A DNA stretch of 18,934 bases, from positions 1-18,934 of the forward strand of contig UQGG01000089.1 in NCBI GenBank assembly GCA_900540475.1. The letters run 5' to 3'. Numbering within the stretch: the stretch's first letter is position 1; each line of letters begins with the position of its first letter. The DNA is from an uncultured Robinsoniella sp. Lineage in GTDB: Bacteria; Bacillota; Clostridia; Lachnospirales; Lachnospiraceae. Shown here in pieces: positions 6,636-14,124 of this stretch. The position numbers and the translations under genes were made by a program. The notes below the pieces were generated by a model, which was not told the DNA's origin, ran no database searches, and saw only the letters and a program-made list of their open reading frames with translations.

Positions 6636-7823
6636 ATGAAGAAATTAATATATCTGGACAATGCAGCTACAACAAAAACTGCTCCGGAGGTAGTGGAGGC
6701 AATGCTTCCTTATTTTACGGAGAATTATGGAAATCCATCCAGCGTTTATGAGTTTGCAGGTGTCAGCAAAAAAGCTGTGACACAAAGCAGAGAAATTATA
6801 GCAAAAGCATTAGGTGCCAATGACAATGAAATCTATTTTACCGCAGGGGGTTCAGAGGCGGATAACTGGGCACTTAAGGCAACAGCTGAGGCATATAAAT
6901 CCAAAGGCAACCATATTATTACGACAAAAATCGAGCATCATGCCATTCTTCATACGGCAGAATATCTGGAGAAAAACGGTTTTGACGTAACGTATCTGGA
7001 TGTAGATGAAAATGGAGTGGTGAAGCTTGAGCAGTTAAAGAAAGCAATTCGCCCCACAACCATTCTGATCTCCGTTATGTATGCTAATAATGAAATCGGA
7101 ACCATTCAGCCGATCAAGGAAATCGGAGACATTGCCTGTCAAAACGGCATTCTTTTTCATACAGATGCGGTACAGGCTTTTGGACAGCTTCCGATCAATG
7201 TAGATGAATGTCATATCGATATGTTAAGTGCAAGCGGGCATAAATTAAACGGACCAAAAGGCATCGGTTTCTTATATATCCGCAAGGGTGTCAAAATCCG
7301 TTCCTTTGTTCACGGAGGAGCACAGGAGAGGAAAAGACGAGCAGGTACGGAAAATGTACCGGGTATCGTAGGTCTTGGAGCTGCAGTGCAGCGTGCTATG
7401 GATACCATGGAAGCCAGAACCGCACAGGAAATCAAATTGCGGGATCACCTGATCGAGCGCGTGCTAAAGGAAGTGCCCTATACGAGATTAAACGGACACC
7501 GTAATCTACGGCTTCCCAACAATGTGAACTTTAGCTTCCAGTTTGTGGAAGGGGAATCCCTGCTGATTATGCTGGATATGGAAGGTATCTGCGGTTCCAG
7601 CGGTTCAGCCTGTACTTCCGGTTCACTGGATCCCTCTCATGTACTGCTGGCGATCGGGCTGCCTCATGAAATAGCCCATGGTTCTTTACGTTTAACCTTA
7701 GGTGAAGAGACCACAATGGAAGATATTGATTTCGTGGTGGAGGTAATTCAGAAAATCGTTGAAAAGCTGCGCAGCATGTCTCCTTTATATGAAGATTTTA
7801 TGAAAAAGTCAGTTCGTAGATAA
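6636..7823 (+). CDS. nifS: Cysteine desulfurase (NifS/IscS family)
   Basis: This 395-residue PLP enzyme converts cysteine to alanine and passes the persulfide sulfur to NifU for Fe-S assembly and to MnmA for tRNA thiolation. Family marks in order are the YLDNAATTK start, His101 of the IEHHAIL motif, Asp177 in HTDAVQ, the PLP lysine K203 in SGHKLNGPKG, and the sulfur-carrying Cys326 in GSSGSACTSGS. The last sits in the long flexible loop of IscS/NifS (group I) enzymes. Full length fits the family. The ATG at 6636 is chosen because AAGGAG lies ten bases upstream; an upstream in-frame GTG at 6612 overlaps iscR and adds residues the family lacks. It is in the operon between iscR and nifU; the next gene is separated by about 260 bases of A-rich sequence. 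Confidence 0.96.
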   Translation: MKKLIYLDNAATTKTAPEVVEAMLPYFTENYGNPSSVYEFAGVSKKAVTQSREIIAKALGANDNEIYFTAGGSEADNWALKATAEAYKSKGNHIITTKIEHHAILHTAEYLEKNGFDVTYLDVDENGVVKLEQLKKAIRPTTILISVMYANNEIGTIQPIKEIGDIACQNGILFHTDAVQAFGQLPINVDECHIDMLSASGHKLNGPKGIGFLYIRKGVKIRSFVHGGAQERKRRAGTENVPGIVGLGAAVQRAMDTMEARTAQEIKLRDHLIERVLKEVPYTRLNGHRNLRLPNNVNFSFQFVEGESLLIMLDMEGICGSSGSACTSGSLDPSHVLLAIGLPHEIAHGSLRLTLGEETTMEDIDFVVEVIQKIVEKLRSMSPLYEDFMKKSVRR

Positions 7824-8086
7824 GGGGAGATATAAAATCATAGCAGAGTTATAAAGCAGAATTAATTAAAATGATATAGGTCTTCCCAAATTAAGTCTAA
7901 GATATGATAAAAATAATGAATAGTAAATAGATGCAATTGATACAGTGATAAAGACATGATGATAAAGAATAATAATAAAAAGATGTAATTCTTACAAATA
8001 AATGTCAAAGATATGAGAAAAATAAAATAAAAAAACCAAGAATAAGCAAGTGACAGTGATCACAGGAGAATATGGAGGAACTTAGA
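7824..8086 (+). other. A-rich, low-complexity spacer between nifS and nifU
   Basis: No gene is seen here. The plus strand is very A-rich and poor in C. It contains imperfect duplicated blocks: gtctaagatatgataaaaat-type sequence at 7895-7916 recurs at 8004-8025 (20 of 22 matches), and an agatgcaattgataca-like block at 7929-7944 recurs at 7981-7996 (13 of 16). I find no terminator hairpin, so transcription may continue into nifU. A long unstructured leader is possible. Confidence 0.6.
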
Positions 8087-8530
8087 ATGTACAGCGAAAA
8101 AGTTATGGATCATTTCCAGCATCCAAGAAATGTAGGAGAAATTGAAAATGCAAGCGGCGTAGGAACCGTGGGAAATGCAAAATGCGGAGATATCATGAGA
8201 ATATATCTGGATATCGATGAAAATAAAATTATCCGTGATGTTAAATTTAAAACCTTTGGATGCGGTGCTGCAGTTGCTACCAGCAGCATGGCAACGGAAC
8301 TGGTAAAAGGCAAAGATATCAAGGAAGCACTGACAATTACAAACAAAGCAGTAATGGAAGCTTTAGACGGACTTCCCCCTGTAAAAGTACACTGTTCCCT
8401 GCTGGCTGAAGAGGCTATTCACGCTGCACTTTGGGATTATGCGGAAAAGAATCACATTCAGATCGATGGACTGGAAAAACCAAAGTCAGACATTCACGAA
8501 GGTGAAGAAGAGGAACAGGAAGAGTATTAA
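8087..8530 (+). CDS. nifU: Fe-S cluster assembly scaffold (NifU/IscU N-terminal domain type)
   Basis: This 147-residue scaffold receives sulfur from the cysteine desulfurase and iron to build [2Fe-2S] and [4Fe-4S] clusters. The MYSEKVMDHFQHPRNVGE opening is characteristic of the family. The three ligand cysteines are C33 (AKCGD, with the accompanying D35), C59 (GCGAA) and C103 (HCSLLAEEA). Only the IscU-like domain is present, without the ferredoxin-like and Nfu domains of nitrogen-fixation NifU. The end (about 138-147) is strongly acidic. The ATG at 8087 is preferred over the in-frame ATG at 8072 because GGAGG stands at good spacing before it and the family begins at MYSEK. Its stop codon overlaps the mnmA start by one base (TAATG), indicating translational coupling. 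Confidence 0.95.
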   Translation: MYSEKVMDHFQHPRNVGEIENASGVGTVGNAKCGDIMRIYLDIDENKIIRDVKFKTFGCGAAVATSSMATELVKGKDIKEALTITNKAVMEALDGLPPVKVHCSLLAEEAIHAALWDYAEKNHIQIDGLEKPKSDIHEGEEEEQEEY

Positions 8531-9606
8531 TGGAAAAGAAAAAAGTAGTCGTAGGAATGTCCGGAGGAGTAGATTCCTCCGTTGCGGCCTACCTGTTAAA
8601 AGAGCAGGGCTATGATGTCATTGGTGTGACCATGCAGATCTGGCAGGATGAAGACGACGAAGTGCAGGAAGAGAATGGCGGATGCTGCGGCTTAAGTGCG
8701 GTGGACGATGCCAGAAGAGTGTCCCAGGATCTTGAAATTCCGTATTATGTCATGAATTTCAAAGCGGAGTTCAAAGAAAATGTAATGGACTATTTTGCAG
8801 AGGAATATCTAAAGGGAAGGACTCCTAATCCATGCATTGCCTGTAACCGTTATGTAAAATGGGAATCCCTTTTAAAAAGAAGCCTGGATATCGGGGCAGA
8901 TTATATCGCAACAGGGCATTACGCAAGAGTGACACAGCTGCCAAACGGCAGATATACATTAATGAAATCTGCAACAGCGGCAAAAGACCAGACATACGCG
9001 TTATATAACCTTACCCAGAATCAGCTTGCCCATACCTTAATGCCGGTAGGGGCGTATACCAAAGATGAGATCCGCGCAATCGCAGATAAAATCAACCTCC
9101 GTGTGGCGCATAAGCCAGACAGTCAGGAAATCTGTTTTGTACCGGATCAGGACTATGCATCATTTATCGAAGAATATTCCGGCAAGCGGATACCCCAGGG
9201 TAATTTTGTCAATACAAAAGGGGAAGTCATCGGACGCCATAAAGGAATTACCCACTATACCATCGGACAGCGAAAAGGCTTAAATCTGGCAATGGGACAT
9301 CCGGTATTTGTGGTGGAAATAAGACCGCAGACCAATGAGGTGGTGATCGGTGAAGGGGATGAAGTATTTGGACATACCCTTTATGCAAATCATCTGAATT
9401 TCATGTCCATTCAAGATCTGGATGGGGAAATGGAAGTTATGGCAAAGATCCGTTATAACCATAAGGGATCACCCTGTACCATAAAAAGAGTAGAAGAGGA
9501 TAAAGTCCTCTGTACATTCCCGGAACCCCAAAGAGCCATTACACCCGGACAAGCTGTGGTTTTCTATGACGGAGACTATGTGCTTGGAGGCGGCACCATC
9601 CTGTAA
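8530..9606 (+). CDS. mnmA: tRNA-specific 2-thiouridylase MnmA
   Basis: This 358-residue enzyme makes 2-thiouridine at wobble U34 of tRNA-Lys, -Glu and -Gln, using ATP to adenylate the base and persulfide sulfur from the desulfurase. The PP-loop SGGVDSS is at 11-17, and the GHYAR motif at 129-133 is family-typical. The two catalytic cysteines are C102 (NPCIACN) and C202 (SQEICFVPD). A C-terminal beta-barrel follows from about residue 220, with THYTIGQRKGL. Length and motifs are complete. The start overlaps the nifU stop by one base. Placement directly behind nifS and nifU, common in Clostridia, fits a dedicated sulfur supply; Gram-positive bacteria lack the Tus relay, so the desulfurase may donate directly. 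Confidence 0.97.
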   Translation: MEKKKVVVGMSGGVDSSVAAYLLKEQGYDVIGVTMQIWQDEDDEVQEENGGCCGLSAVDDARRVSQDLEIPYYVMNFKAEFKENVMDYFAEEYLKGRTPNPCIACNRYVKWESLLKRSLDIGADYIATGHYARVTQLPNGRYTLMKSATAAKDQTYALYNLTQNQLAHTLMPVGAYTKDEIRAIADKINLRVAHKPDSQEICFVPDQDYASFIEEYSGKRIPQGNFVNTKGEVIGRHKGITHYTIGQRKGLNLAMGHPVFVVEIRPQTNEVVIGEGDEVFGHTLYANHLNFMSIQDLDGEMEVMAKIRYNHKGSPCTIKRVEEDKVLCTFPEPQRAITPGQAVVFYDGDYVLGGGTIL

Positions 9607-9646
9607 GGTGTCACTATCCAGAGTGTATTCGAAAGGAGTACTCAAG

Positions 9647-10456
9647 ATGAAGTCAGATTACCATCTGCATACCTGGCATTCCGCAGATTCGGAAACGCCA
9701 ATGCGTTCCATGATCGAGGAGGGCATACGGATTGGACTGAAAACCATATGTTTTACGGAACATATGGATTATGACACCCCAAAAGAAATGGGGAATTTTG
9801 AATTAAATACAGAAGCATATTTTAATGAGTACCAATGCTTAAAAGAAGAATATCAGAATAAAATAGAACTGCTCTTTGGCGTAGAACTGGGATTGCAGGC
9901 ACATCTTGCCGAAAAACATCAAGCCTACGTGAGGGAGTATCCTTTTGATTTTATAATCGGTTCATCCCATGTAGTCAGAGGATGTGATCCCTATTATCCC
10001 AGTTTCTTTGCGGGGAGAACAGAAGAATCCTGCTATCTGGAGTATTTCGAATCCATTGAAAAGAACATACGGGCATTTTCTGATTTTGATTCTTATGGAC
10101 ACCTGGATTACGTAGTCCGGTACGGACCGAATAAAAACCGGGATTATTCCTATGGGAAATATCAGGAGATCTTGGAAGGGATCCTTAAGCTTCTCATTGA
10201 AAAAGGGATTGCTCTGGAGGTAAATTCCGGGGGGATCAAGTATGGGCTTGGAGAACCCAACCCATCGGTGGATGTGATCAGGGCATATCGGAAACTGGGT
10301 GGGGAATTAATCACTCTGGGGTCAGATGCCCATGCGCCCCAATATCTGGCTTATGAATTTGTACAGCTTAGGCAGATTTTAGAAGAATGCGGTTTTTCCC
10401 GTTATACAGAATTTCGGAAAAGAACGCCGGAATTTGTAGAACTTACGAATATATAA
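9647..10456 (+). CDS. PHP-domain histidinol-phosphatase (HisJ/HisK family)
   Basis: This 269-residue metal-dependent phosphoesterase of the PHP superfamily most likely hydrolyses L-histidinol phosphate to histidinol in histidine synthesis. Metal-ligand motifs are present in order: H6-x-H8 (DYHLHTWHS), H39 (CFTEHMDYD), E80 (FGVELGL), H108 (GSSHVVRG), H152 (YGHLDY) and D227/H229 (GSDAHAP). The TPKEMGNFELN-type segment after the EHMD motif is usual for the HisJ group. The start is placed at the ATG at 9647, with AAGGAG nine bases upstream; longer reading overlaps mnmA. It follows mnmA by 40 bases with no visible terminator, so it may share the transcript, although no histidine-pathway gene is nearby. 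Other PHP phosphoesterase activities remain possible. Confidence 0.87.
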   Translation: MKSDYHLHTWHSADSETPMRSMIEEGIRIGLKTICFTEHMDYDTPKEMGNFELNTEAYFNEYQCLKEEYQNKIELLFGVELGLQAHLAEKHQAYVREYPFDFIIGSSHVVRGCDPYYPSFFAGRTEESCYLEYFESIEKNIRAFSDFDSYGHLDYVVRYGPNKNRDYSYGKYQEILEGILKLLIEKGIALEVNSGGIKYGLGEPNPSVDVIRAYRKLGGELITLGSDAHAPQYLAYEFVQLRQILEECGFSRYTEFRKRTPEFVELTNI

Positions 10457-10580
10457 GGCTTTTAGAAAGCGGCAGCGAGGCAATCTATAACAAAAAGACA
10501 TGTTTCCCCGCGAATATGCCATTTTTAATGTGCAGGTATACCAGAAATTTGTAAAAGAAGCATAAATTTTGAAATTGCAC

Positions 10581-10609
10581 TTGAATTTTAGAAGGAAATT
10601 AGGTAAAAT
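10581..10609 (+). promoter_or_regulatory. Probable promoter of gapA
   Basis: TTGAAT (10581-10586) and TAAAAT (10604-10609) are spaced 17 bases apart. A second possibility is TATAAT at 10669-10674 with TTGAAA at 10643-10648, but its 20-base spacing is poor. The 10457-10717 gap holds no gene; the gapA ribosome site is AGGAGG, nine bases before the ATG. Confidence 0.45.
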
Positions 10610-10717
10610 AGCAAATAGGTTGATGTTTCTTTAACAATCTTATTGAAACTCTAAACTAACCAGGTACATATAATATGCTCCCGGTTATAATATTTTATTC
10701 TTAGGAGGAATTAAATC

Positions 10718-11731
10718 ATGGCAGTAAAAGTAGCAATTAATGGTTTTGGACGTATTGGACGTCTTGCTTTCAGACAGATGTTTGGCGCAGAAGGATATGA
10801 AGTAGTTGCAATCAACGACTTAACAAATCCTAAAATGTTAGCACACTTATTAAAATATGATTCAGCTCAGGGTAGATATGCATTAGCTGATAAAGTTACT
10901 TGCAGCGAAGATTCCATCACAGTAGACGGAAAAGAAATCAAAATCTACGCACAGAGAAATCCTAAAGATCTTCCTTGGGGCGAATTAGACGTTGATGTTG
11001 TTCTGGAGTGTACAGGCTTCTTTACATCCAAAGATTCAGCTTCTGCTCATATCGCAGCAGGCGCTAAGAAAGTTGTTATTTCTGCTCCAGCAGGAAATGA
11101 CCTTCCTACAATCGTTTACAATGTAAACCATACAGAATTAAAAGCAGAAGATACTGTTATTTCAGCAGCTTCCTGTACAACAAACTGTTTAGCTCCTATG
11201 GCTAAAGCATTAAATGACTTAGCTAAAATCAAAACTGGTATCATGGCTACTATCCATGCATACACAGGAGATCAGATGACTCTTGACGGACCTCATCCAA
11301 AGGGAGATTTAAGAAGAGCTCGTGCAGCAGCAGCTAACATCGTTCCTAACAGCACAGGCGCAGCAAAAGCTATTGGTTTAGTTATTCCTGAATTAAACGG
11401 AAAATTAATCGGATCTGCTCAGCGTGTACCAGTTCCAACAGGTTCTACTACTATCTTAACAGCAGTTGTAGAAGGAACAGTAACAAAAGAAGATATCAAT
11501 GCAGCTATGAAAGCAGCAGCTACAGAATCTTTTGGTTACACAGAAGAAGAATTAGTATCCAGTGATATCATTGGAATCAGATTCGGTTCCCTGTTCGATG
11601 CTACACAGACAATGGTATTACCATTAGATAACGGAACAACTCAGGTTCAGGTAGTTTCATGGTATGACAATGAAAACTCCTACACAAGCCAGATGGTTCG
11701 TACAATCAAATACTTCTCTGAATTAGCATAA
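10718..11731 (+). CDS. gapA: Glyceraldehyde-3-phosphate dehydrogenase, NAD-type glycolytic
   Basis: This 337-residue cytoplasmic enzyme oxidatively phosphorylates glyceraldehyde-3-phosphate to 1,3-bisphosphoglycerate. The N-terminal Rossmann fold shows NGFGRIGR (8-15), and Asp34 in INDLT is the residue that favours NAD over NADP. The catalytic Cys153 lies in SCTTNCLAP and His180 in TIHAYTGDQ. The phosphate-binding segment GPHPKGDLRRARAAA and the C-terminal WYDNENSYTSQM are conserved. Codon choice is strongly biased (TTA, GCA, ACA, GTT), as in the two following glycolytic genes, and indicates very high expression. It has its own promoter region and a terminator 38 bases after its stop, so it can be transcribed separately from pgk-tpiA. 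Start ATG with a perfect AGGAGG. Confidence 0.98.
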   Translation: MAVKVAINGFGRIGRLAFRQMFGAEGYEVVAINDLTNPKMLAHLLKYDSAQGRYALADKVTCSEDSITVDGKEIKIYAQRNPKDLPWGELDVDVVLECTGFFTSKDSASAHIAAGAKKVVISAPAGNDLPTIVYNVNHTELKAEDTVISAASCTTNCLAPMAKALNDLAKIKTGIMATIHAYTGDQMTLDGPHPKGDLRRARAAAANIVPNSTGAAKAIGLVIPELNGKLIGSAQRVPVPTGSTTILTAVVEGTVTKEDINAAMKAAATESFGYTEEELVSSDIIGIRFGSLFDATQTMVLPLDNGTTQVQVVSWYDNENSYTSQMVRTIKYFSELA

Positions 11732-11768
11732 TTTAAGCGAAAACGGAGATAACAAGTTAGATCCTGAA

Positions 11769-11797
11769 GGGTCCGGTCTTAGGACTGGACTCTTTTA
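11769..11797 (+). terminator. Terminator after gapA
   Basis: A nine-bp stem, GGTCCGGTC with GACTGGACT including two G-T pairs, has a four-base loop and is followed by CTTTTAT. The U-tract is short, so partial read-through into pgk is possible. Confidence 0.75.
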
Positions 11798-11800
11798 TGG

Positions 11801-11823
11801 TTTTGACAGTCCATAAGTCAAAA
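11801..11823. promoter_or_regulatory. Inverted repeat TTTTGAC/GTCAAAA upstream of pgk, possible operator or promoter part
   Basis: Perfect 7-base arms (11801-11807 and 11817-11823) flank a nine-base spacer just after the gapA terminator. The left arm includes TTGACA (11803-11808), a consensus -35. The matching -10 at 17-base spacing is poor (TCCGAT), so a pgk promoter here is uncertain. Confidence 0.3.
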
Positions 11824-11846
11824 ACTCCGATTGAAGCAACAGGGTT

Positions 11847-11968
11847 TTTGGTTTACGCTCCGCTTCGGTCCGTGCTAAACGTGCGCCACTGGTGCACAGC
11901 ACCCTCGCGGCAGTCGCCAAATGGACACGCCAGCGTGTCCGTTTGGCTCGTTGCCCGCGGGAATAAAA
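11847..11968 (+). repeat. Structured dispersed repeat, copy 2, in the pgk leader
   Basis: This is the second copy of the element at 6025-6146, same orientation relative to the downstream gene. Predicted hairpins are 11851-11880 (GTTTA with TAAAC, inner ACG/CGT and CCG/CGG), 11881-11897 (GTGCGCC-act-GGTGCAC) and 11906-11959. The last has a 14-bp core, 11916-11929 with 11934-11947, broken only by one T-G pair and closed by a CCAG loop, with CGCGGCA/TGCCCGCG outside. It ends about 25 bases before the pgk ATG. Differences from copy 1 within stems are largely compensatory. Confidence 0.87.
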
Positions 11969-11993
11969 TAAATAACCCAGGAGGCAGATACAC

Positions 11994-13184
11994 ATGCTTA
12001 ATAAAAAATCAGTTGATGATATTAATGTAAAAGGCCAGCGTGTACTGGTTCGTTGTGATTTCAACGTACCGCTACAGGAAGGTAAAATTACAGATGAAAA
12101 CCGTTTAGTTGCAGCTCTTCCTACAATTAAGAAATTAATTGCAGATGGCGGAAAGGTAATCCTTTGCTCCCATCTTGGAAAACCCAAGGGTGAGGCAAAA
12201 CCGGAATTATCTTTAGCACCTGTTGCAGCTCGTTTAACAGAATTATTAGGACAGGAAGTAAAATTTGCAGCAGATCCTGAAGTAGTAGGAGCAAATGCAA
12301 AAGCAGCTGTTGAAGCAATGAATGACGGCGATGTAGTGCTTCTTGAAAATACACGTTACAGAGCAGAAGAAACAAAGAACGGCGAAGCATTCAGCAAAGA
12401 ATTAGCTTCTCTTTGTGATGTATTTGTAAATGATGCATTTGGTACTGCCCACAGAGCACACTGCTCTAACGTAGGGGTTACACAGTATGTGAAAACAGCT
12501 GTTGTAGGATACTTAATGCAAAAAGAAATTGATTTCTTAGGAAATGCAGTTAATAATCCGGAGAGACCATTCGTAGCGATCCTTGGCGGATCCAAAGTTT
12601 CCTCTAAGATTTCTGTTATCAACAACCTGCTGGATAAAGTAGATACTTTAATCATCGGCGGTGGTATGTGCTTTACATTTGCAAAAGCACAGGGCATGGA
12701 AATCGGTAAATCTTTAGTAGAGCCGGACTACCTGGATTACTCCAAAGAAATGGTAGAAAAGGCAAAAGCAAAAGGCGTAAACTTATTACTGCCAGTTGAC
12801 TATATTGCAGCAAAAGAATTTTCAAATGACTCTGAATTCCGTACAGTAGAAGGAAATTTAGAAGCAGATGAAATGGGACTTGACATCGGACCTAAATCCG
12901 CTCAGATGTTTGCAGATGCATTAAAAGATGCTAAAACAGTAGTATGGAACGGACCAATGGGATGCTTCGAAATGTCCAACTTCGCAGGCGGAACAGTTGC
13001 AGTAGCAAAAGCTCTTGCTGATATCGATGCTACTACCATCATCGGCGGCGGTGACTCTGCAGCAGCAGTGAACCAGCTTGGATTTGGTGATAAAATGACT
13101 CATATTTCTACAGGCGGCGGCGCTTCACTTGAATTCCTGGAAGGAAAAGATCTTCCCGGAGTAGTAGCTGCAAACGATAAATAA
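11994..13184 (+). CDS. pgk: Phosphoglycerate kinase
   Basis: This 396-residue monomeric two-domain enzyme transfers phosphate from 1,3-bisphosphoglycerate to ADP, the first ATP-yielding step of glycolysis. The N-domain signature VRCDFNVPLQEG (19-30), the substrate-binding HLGKPKG, and the C-domain motifs GGSKVSSKI, WNGPMGCFE and GGGDSAAAV are all intact. Length is standard. The ATG at 11994 follows AGGAGG by nine bases. The gene lies after the gapA terminator and the structured repeat, which therefore forms most of its leader; tpiA follows 71 bases after its stop. Codon bias matches gapA and tpiA. Confidence 0.98.
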   Translation: MLNKKSVDDINVKGQRVLVRCDFNVPLQEGKITDENRLVAALPTIKKLIADGGKVILCSHLGKPKGEAKPELSLAPVAARLTELLGQEVKFAADPEVVGANAKAAVEAMNDGDVVLLENTRYRAEETKNGEAFSKELASLCDVFVNDAFGTAHRAHCSNVGVTQYVKTAVVGYLMQKEIDFLGNAVNNPERPFVAILGGSKVSSKISVINNLLDKVDTLIIGGGMCFTFAKAQGMEIGKSLVEPDYLDYSKEMVEKAKAKGVNLLLPVDYIAAKEFSNDSEFRTVEGNLEADEMGLDIGPKSAQMFADALKDAKTVVWNGPMGCFEMSNFAGGTVAVAKALADIDATTIIGGGDSAAAVNQLGFGDKMTHISTGGGASLEFLEGKDLPGVVAANDK

Positions 13185-13201
13185 GATTCAATATAACGAT
13201 A

Positions 13202-13232
13202 AAATCCGGGCAGTATCATGTGAGCCGGATTT
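13202..13232 (+). other. Intergenic stem-loop between pgk and tpiA
   Basis: AAATCCGG (13202-13209) pairs perfectly with CCGGATTT (13225-13232) around a 15-base loop. The stem is followed by purines, not a T-run, so it is unlikely to terminate. It may protect or mark the pgk-tpiA message for processing. Confidence 0.5.
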
Positions 13233-13255
13233 GAAGAAAACAGGAGAATAAGAAA

Positions 13256-14005
13256 ATGGCAAGAAAGAAAATTATCGCAGGAAACTGGAAAATGAACATG
13301 ACTCCAAGTGAGGCAGTTGCATTAGTAAATGAATTAAAACCATTAGTAGCAAGTGAAGAAGTAGACGTAGTATTCTGCGTACCTGCAATCGACATTATCC
13401 CGGTTATGGAAGCAGCAAAAGGCTCTAACATCCAGGTTGGTGCTGAAAACATGTACTATGAAGAAAAAGGTGCTTACACAGGAGAAATCTCACCTGCAAT
13501 GTTAACAGATGTTGGCGTTAAATATGTAGTTCTGGGACATTCCGAAAGAAGAGAATACTTTGCAGAAACAAATGAAACAGTTAATAAGAAAGTATTAAAA
13601 GCTTTCGAACACGGCATTACACCAATCGTTTGCTGCGGCGAAACATTAGAGCAGAGAGAACAGGGCGTAACCATCGACTTCATCCGTCAGCAGATCAAAG
13701 TTGCATTCTTAAATGTAACAGCAGATCAGGCTAAAACTGCTGTAATCGCTTACGAACCAATCTGGGCAATCGGAACAGGTAAAGTAGCAACTACAGAGCA
13801 GGCTCAGGAAGTTTGTGCTGCAATCCGTGTTTGCATCGGCGAAATCTATGATCAGGCAACAGCAGAAGCAATCCGCATCCAGTACGGCGGATCTGTATCA
13901 GCATCAAGCGCAGCAGAATTATTTGCTCAGGCAGATATCGATGGCGGTCTTGTAGGCGGAGCTGCTTTAAAACCAGATTTTGGTAAGATTGTAAACTATA
14001 AATAA
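13256..14005 (+). CDS. tpiA: Triosephosphate isomerase
   Basis: This 249-residue TIM-barrel enzyme interconverts dihydroxyacetone phosphate and glyceraldehyde-3-phosphate, usually as a dimer. The catalytic residues are Asn10 and Lys12 (AGNWKMN), His95 (LGHSERRE) and Glu167 (AYEPIWAIGTGK), with the mobile loop 6 at about 167-177. The phosphate-binding GGSV (211-214) and GGAALKP near the end are intact. The ATG at 13256 follows AGGAG at about nine bases. It is last of the glycolytic group and is closed by a strong terminator. Codon use is the same highly expressed pattern as gapA and pgk. Confidence 0.98.
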   Translation: MARKKIIAGNWKMNMTPSEAVALVNELKPLVASEEVDVVFCVPAIDIIPVMEAAKGSNIQVGAENMYYEEKGAYTGEISPAMLTDVGVKYVVLGHSERREYFAETNETVNKKVLKAFEHGITPIVCCGETLEQREQGVTIDFIRQQIKVAFLNVTADQAKTAVIAYEPIWAIGTGKVATTEQAQEVCAAIRVCIGEIYDQATAEAIRIQYGGSVSASSAAELFAQADIDGGLVGGAALKPDFGKIVNYK

Positions 14006-14058
14006 GTTTCGTTTCAAAGTATGTAAATAAAAATACAAATAGAAATGAAATATATAAG

Positions 14059-14091
14059 AAAATCCTCCGGATTGTGTTCGGAGGATTTTTT
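14059..14091. terminator. Strong bidirectional terminator after tpiA
   Basis: A perfect 11-bp stem (AAAATCCTCCG, 14059-14069, with CGGAGGATTTT, 14079-14089) has a nine-base loop and ends in T6 on plus and TTTTCTTATA on minus. It serves tpiA and the convergent diguanylate cyclase gene. Confidence 0.92.
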
Positions 14092-14124
14092 ATATTCAAT
14101 TACGGTAAGGTGCTTAACATAGAG

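Noticed and set aside
7824..8086. Small coding gene between nifS and nifU
   Set aside because: No frame with a ribosome site and plausible composition is present; the sequence is low-complexity.
10469..10516. Faint resemblance of the region before gapA to the long hairpin of the structured repeat (GCGGCAG ... CCCCGCG)
   Set aside because: Only the outer few bases match, the spacing is about ten bases shorter and the inner stem is absent; too weak to call.
6025..11968. The two repeats as a CRISPR array or insertion-sequence ends
   Set aside because: The copies are about 5.7 kb apart in direct orientation with ordinary housekeeping genes between, no spacers, no transposase and no target duplications visible.
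11795..12187. Minus-strand open frame across the structured repeat and the start of pgk
   Set aside because: It overlaps the pgk N-terminus in antisense; the other copy of the repeat does not keep the same frame, so it is not coding.
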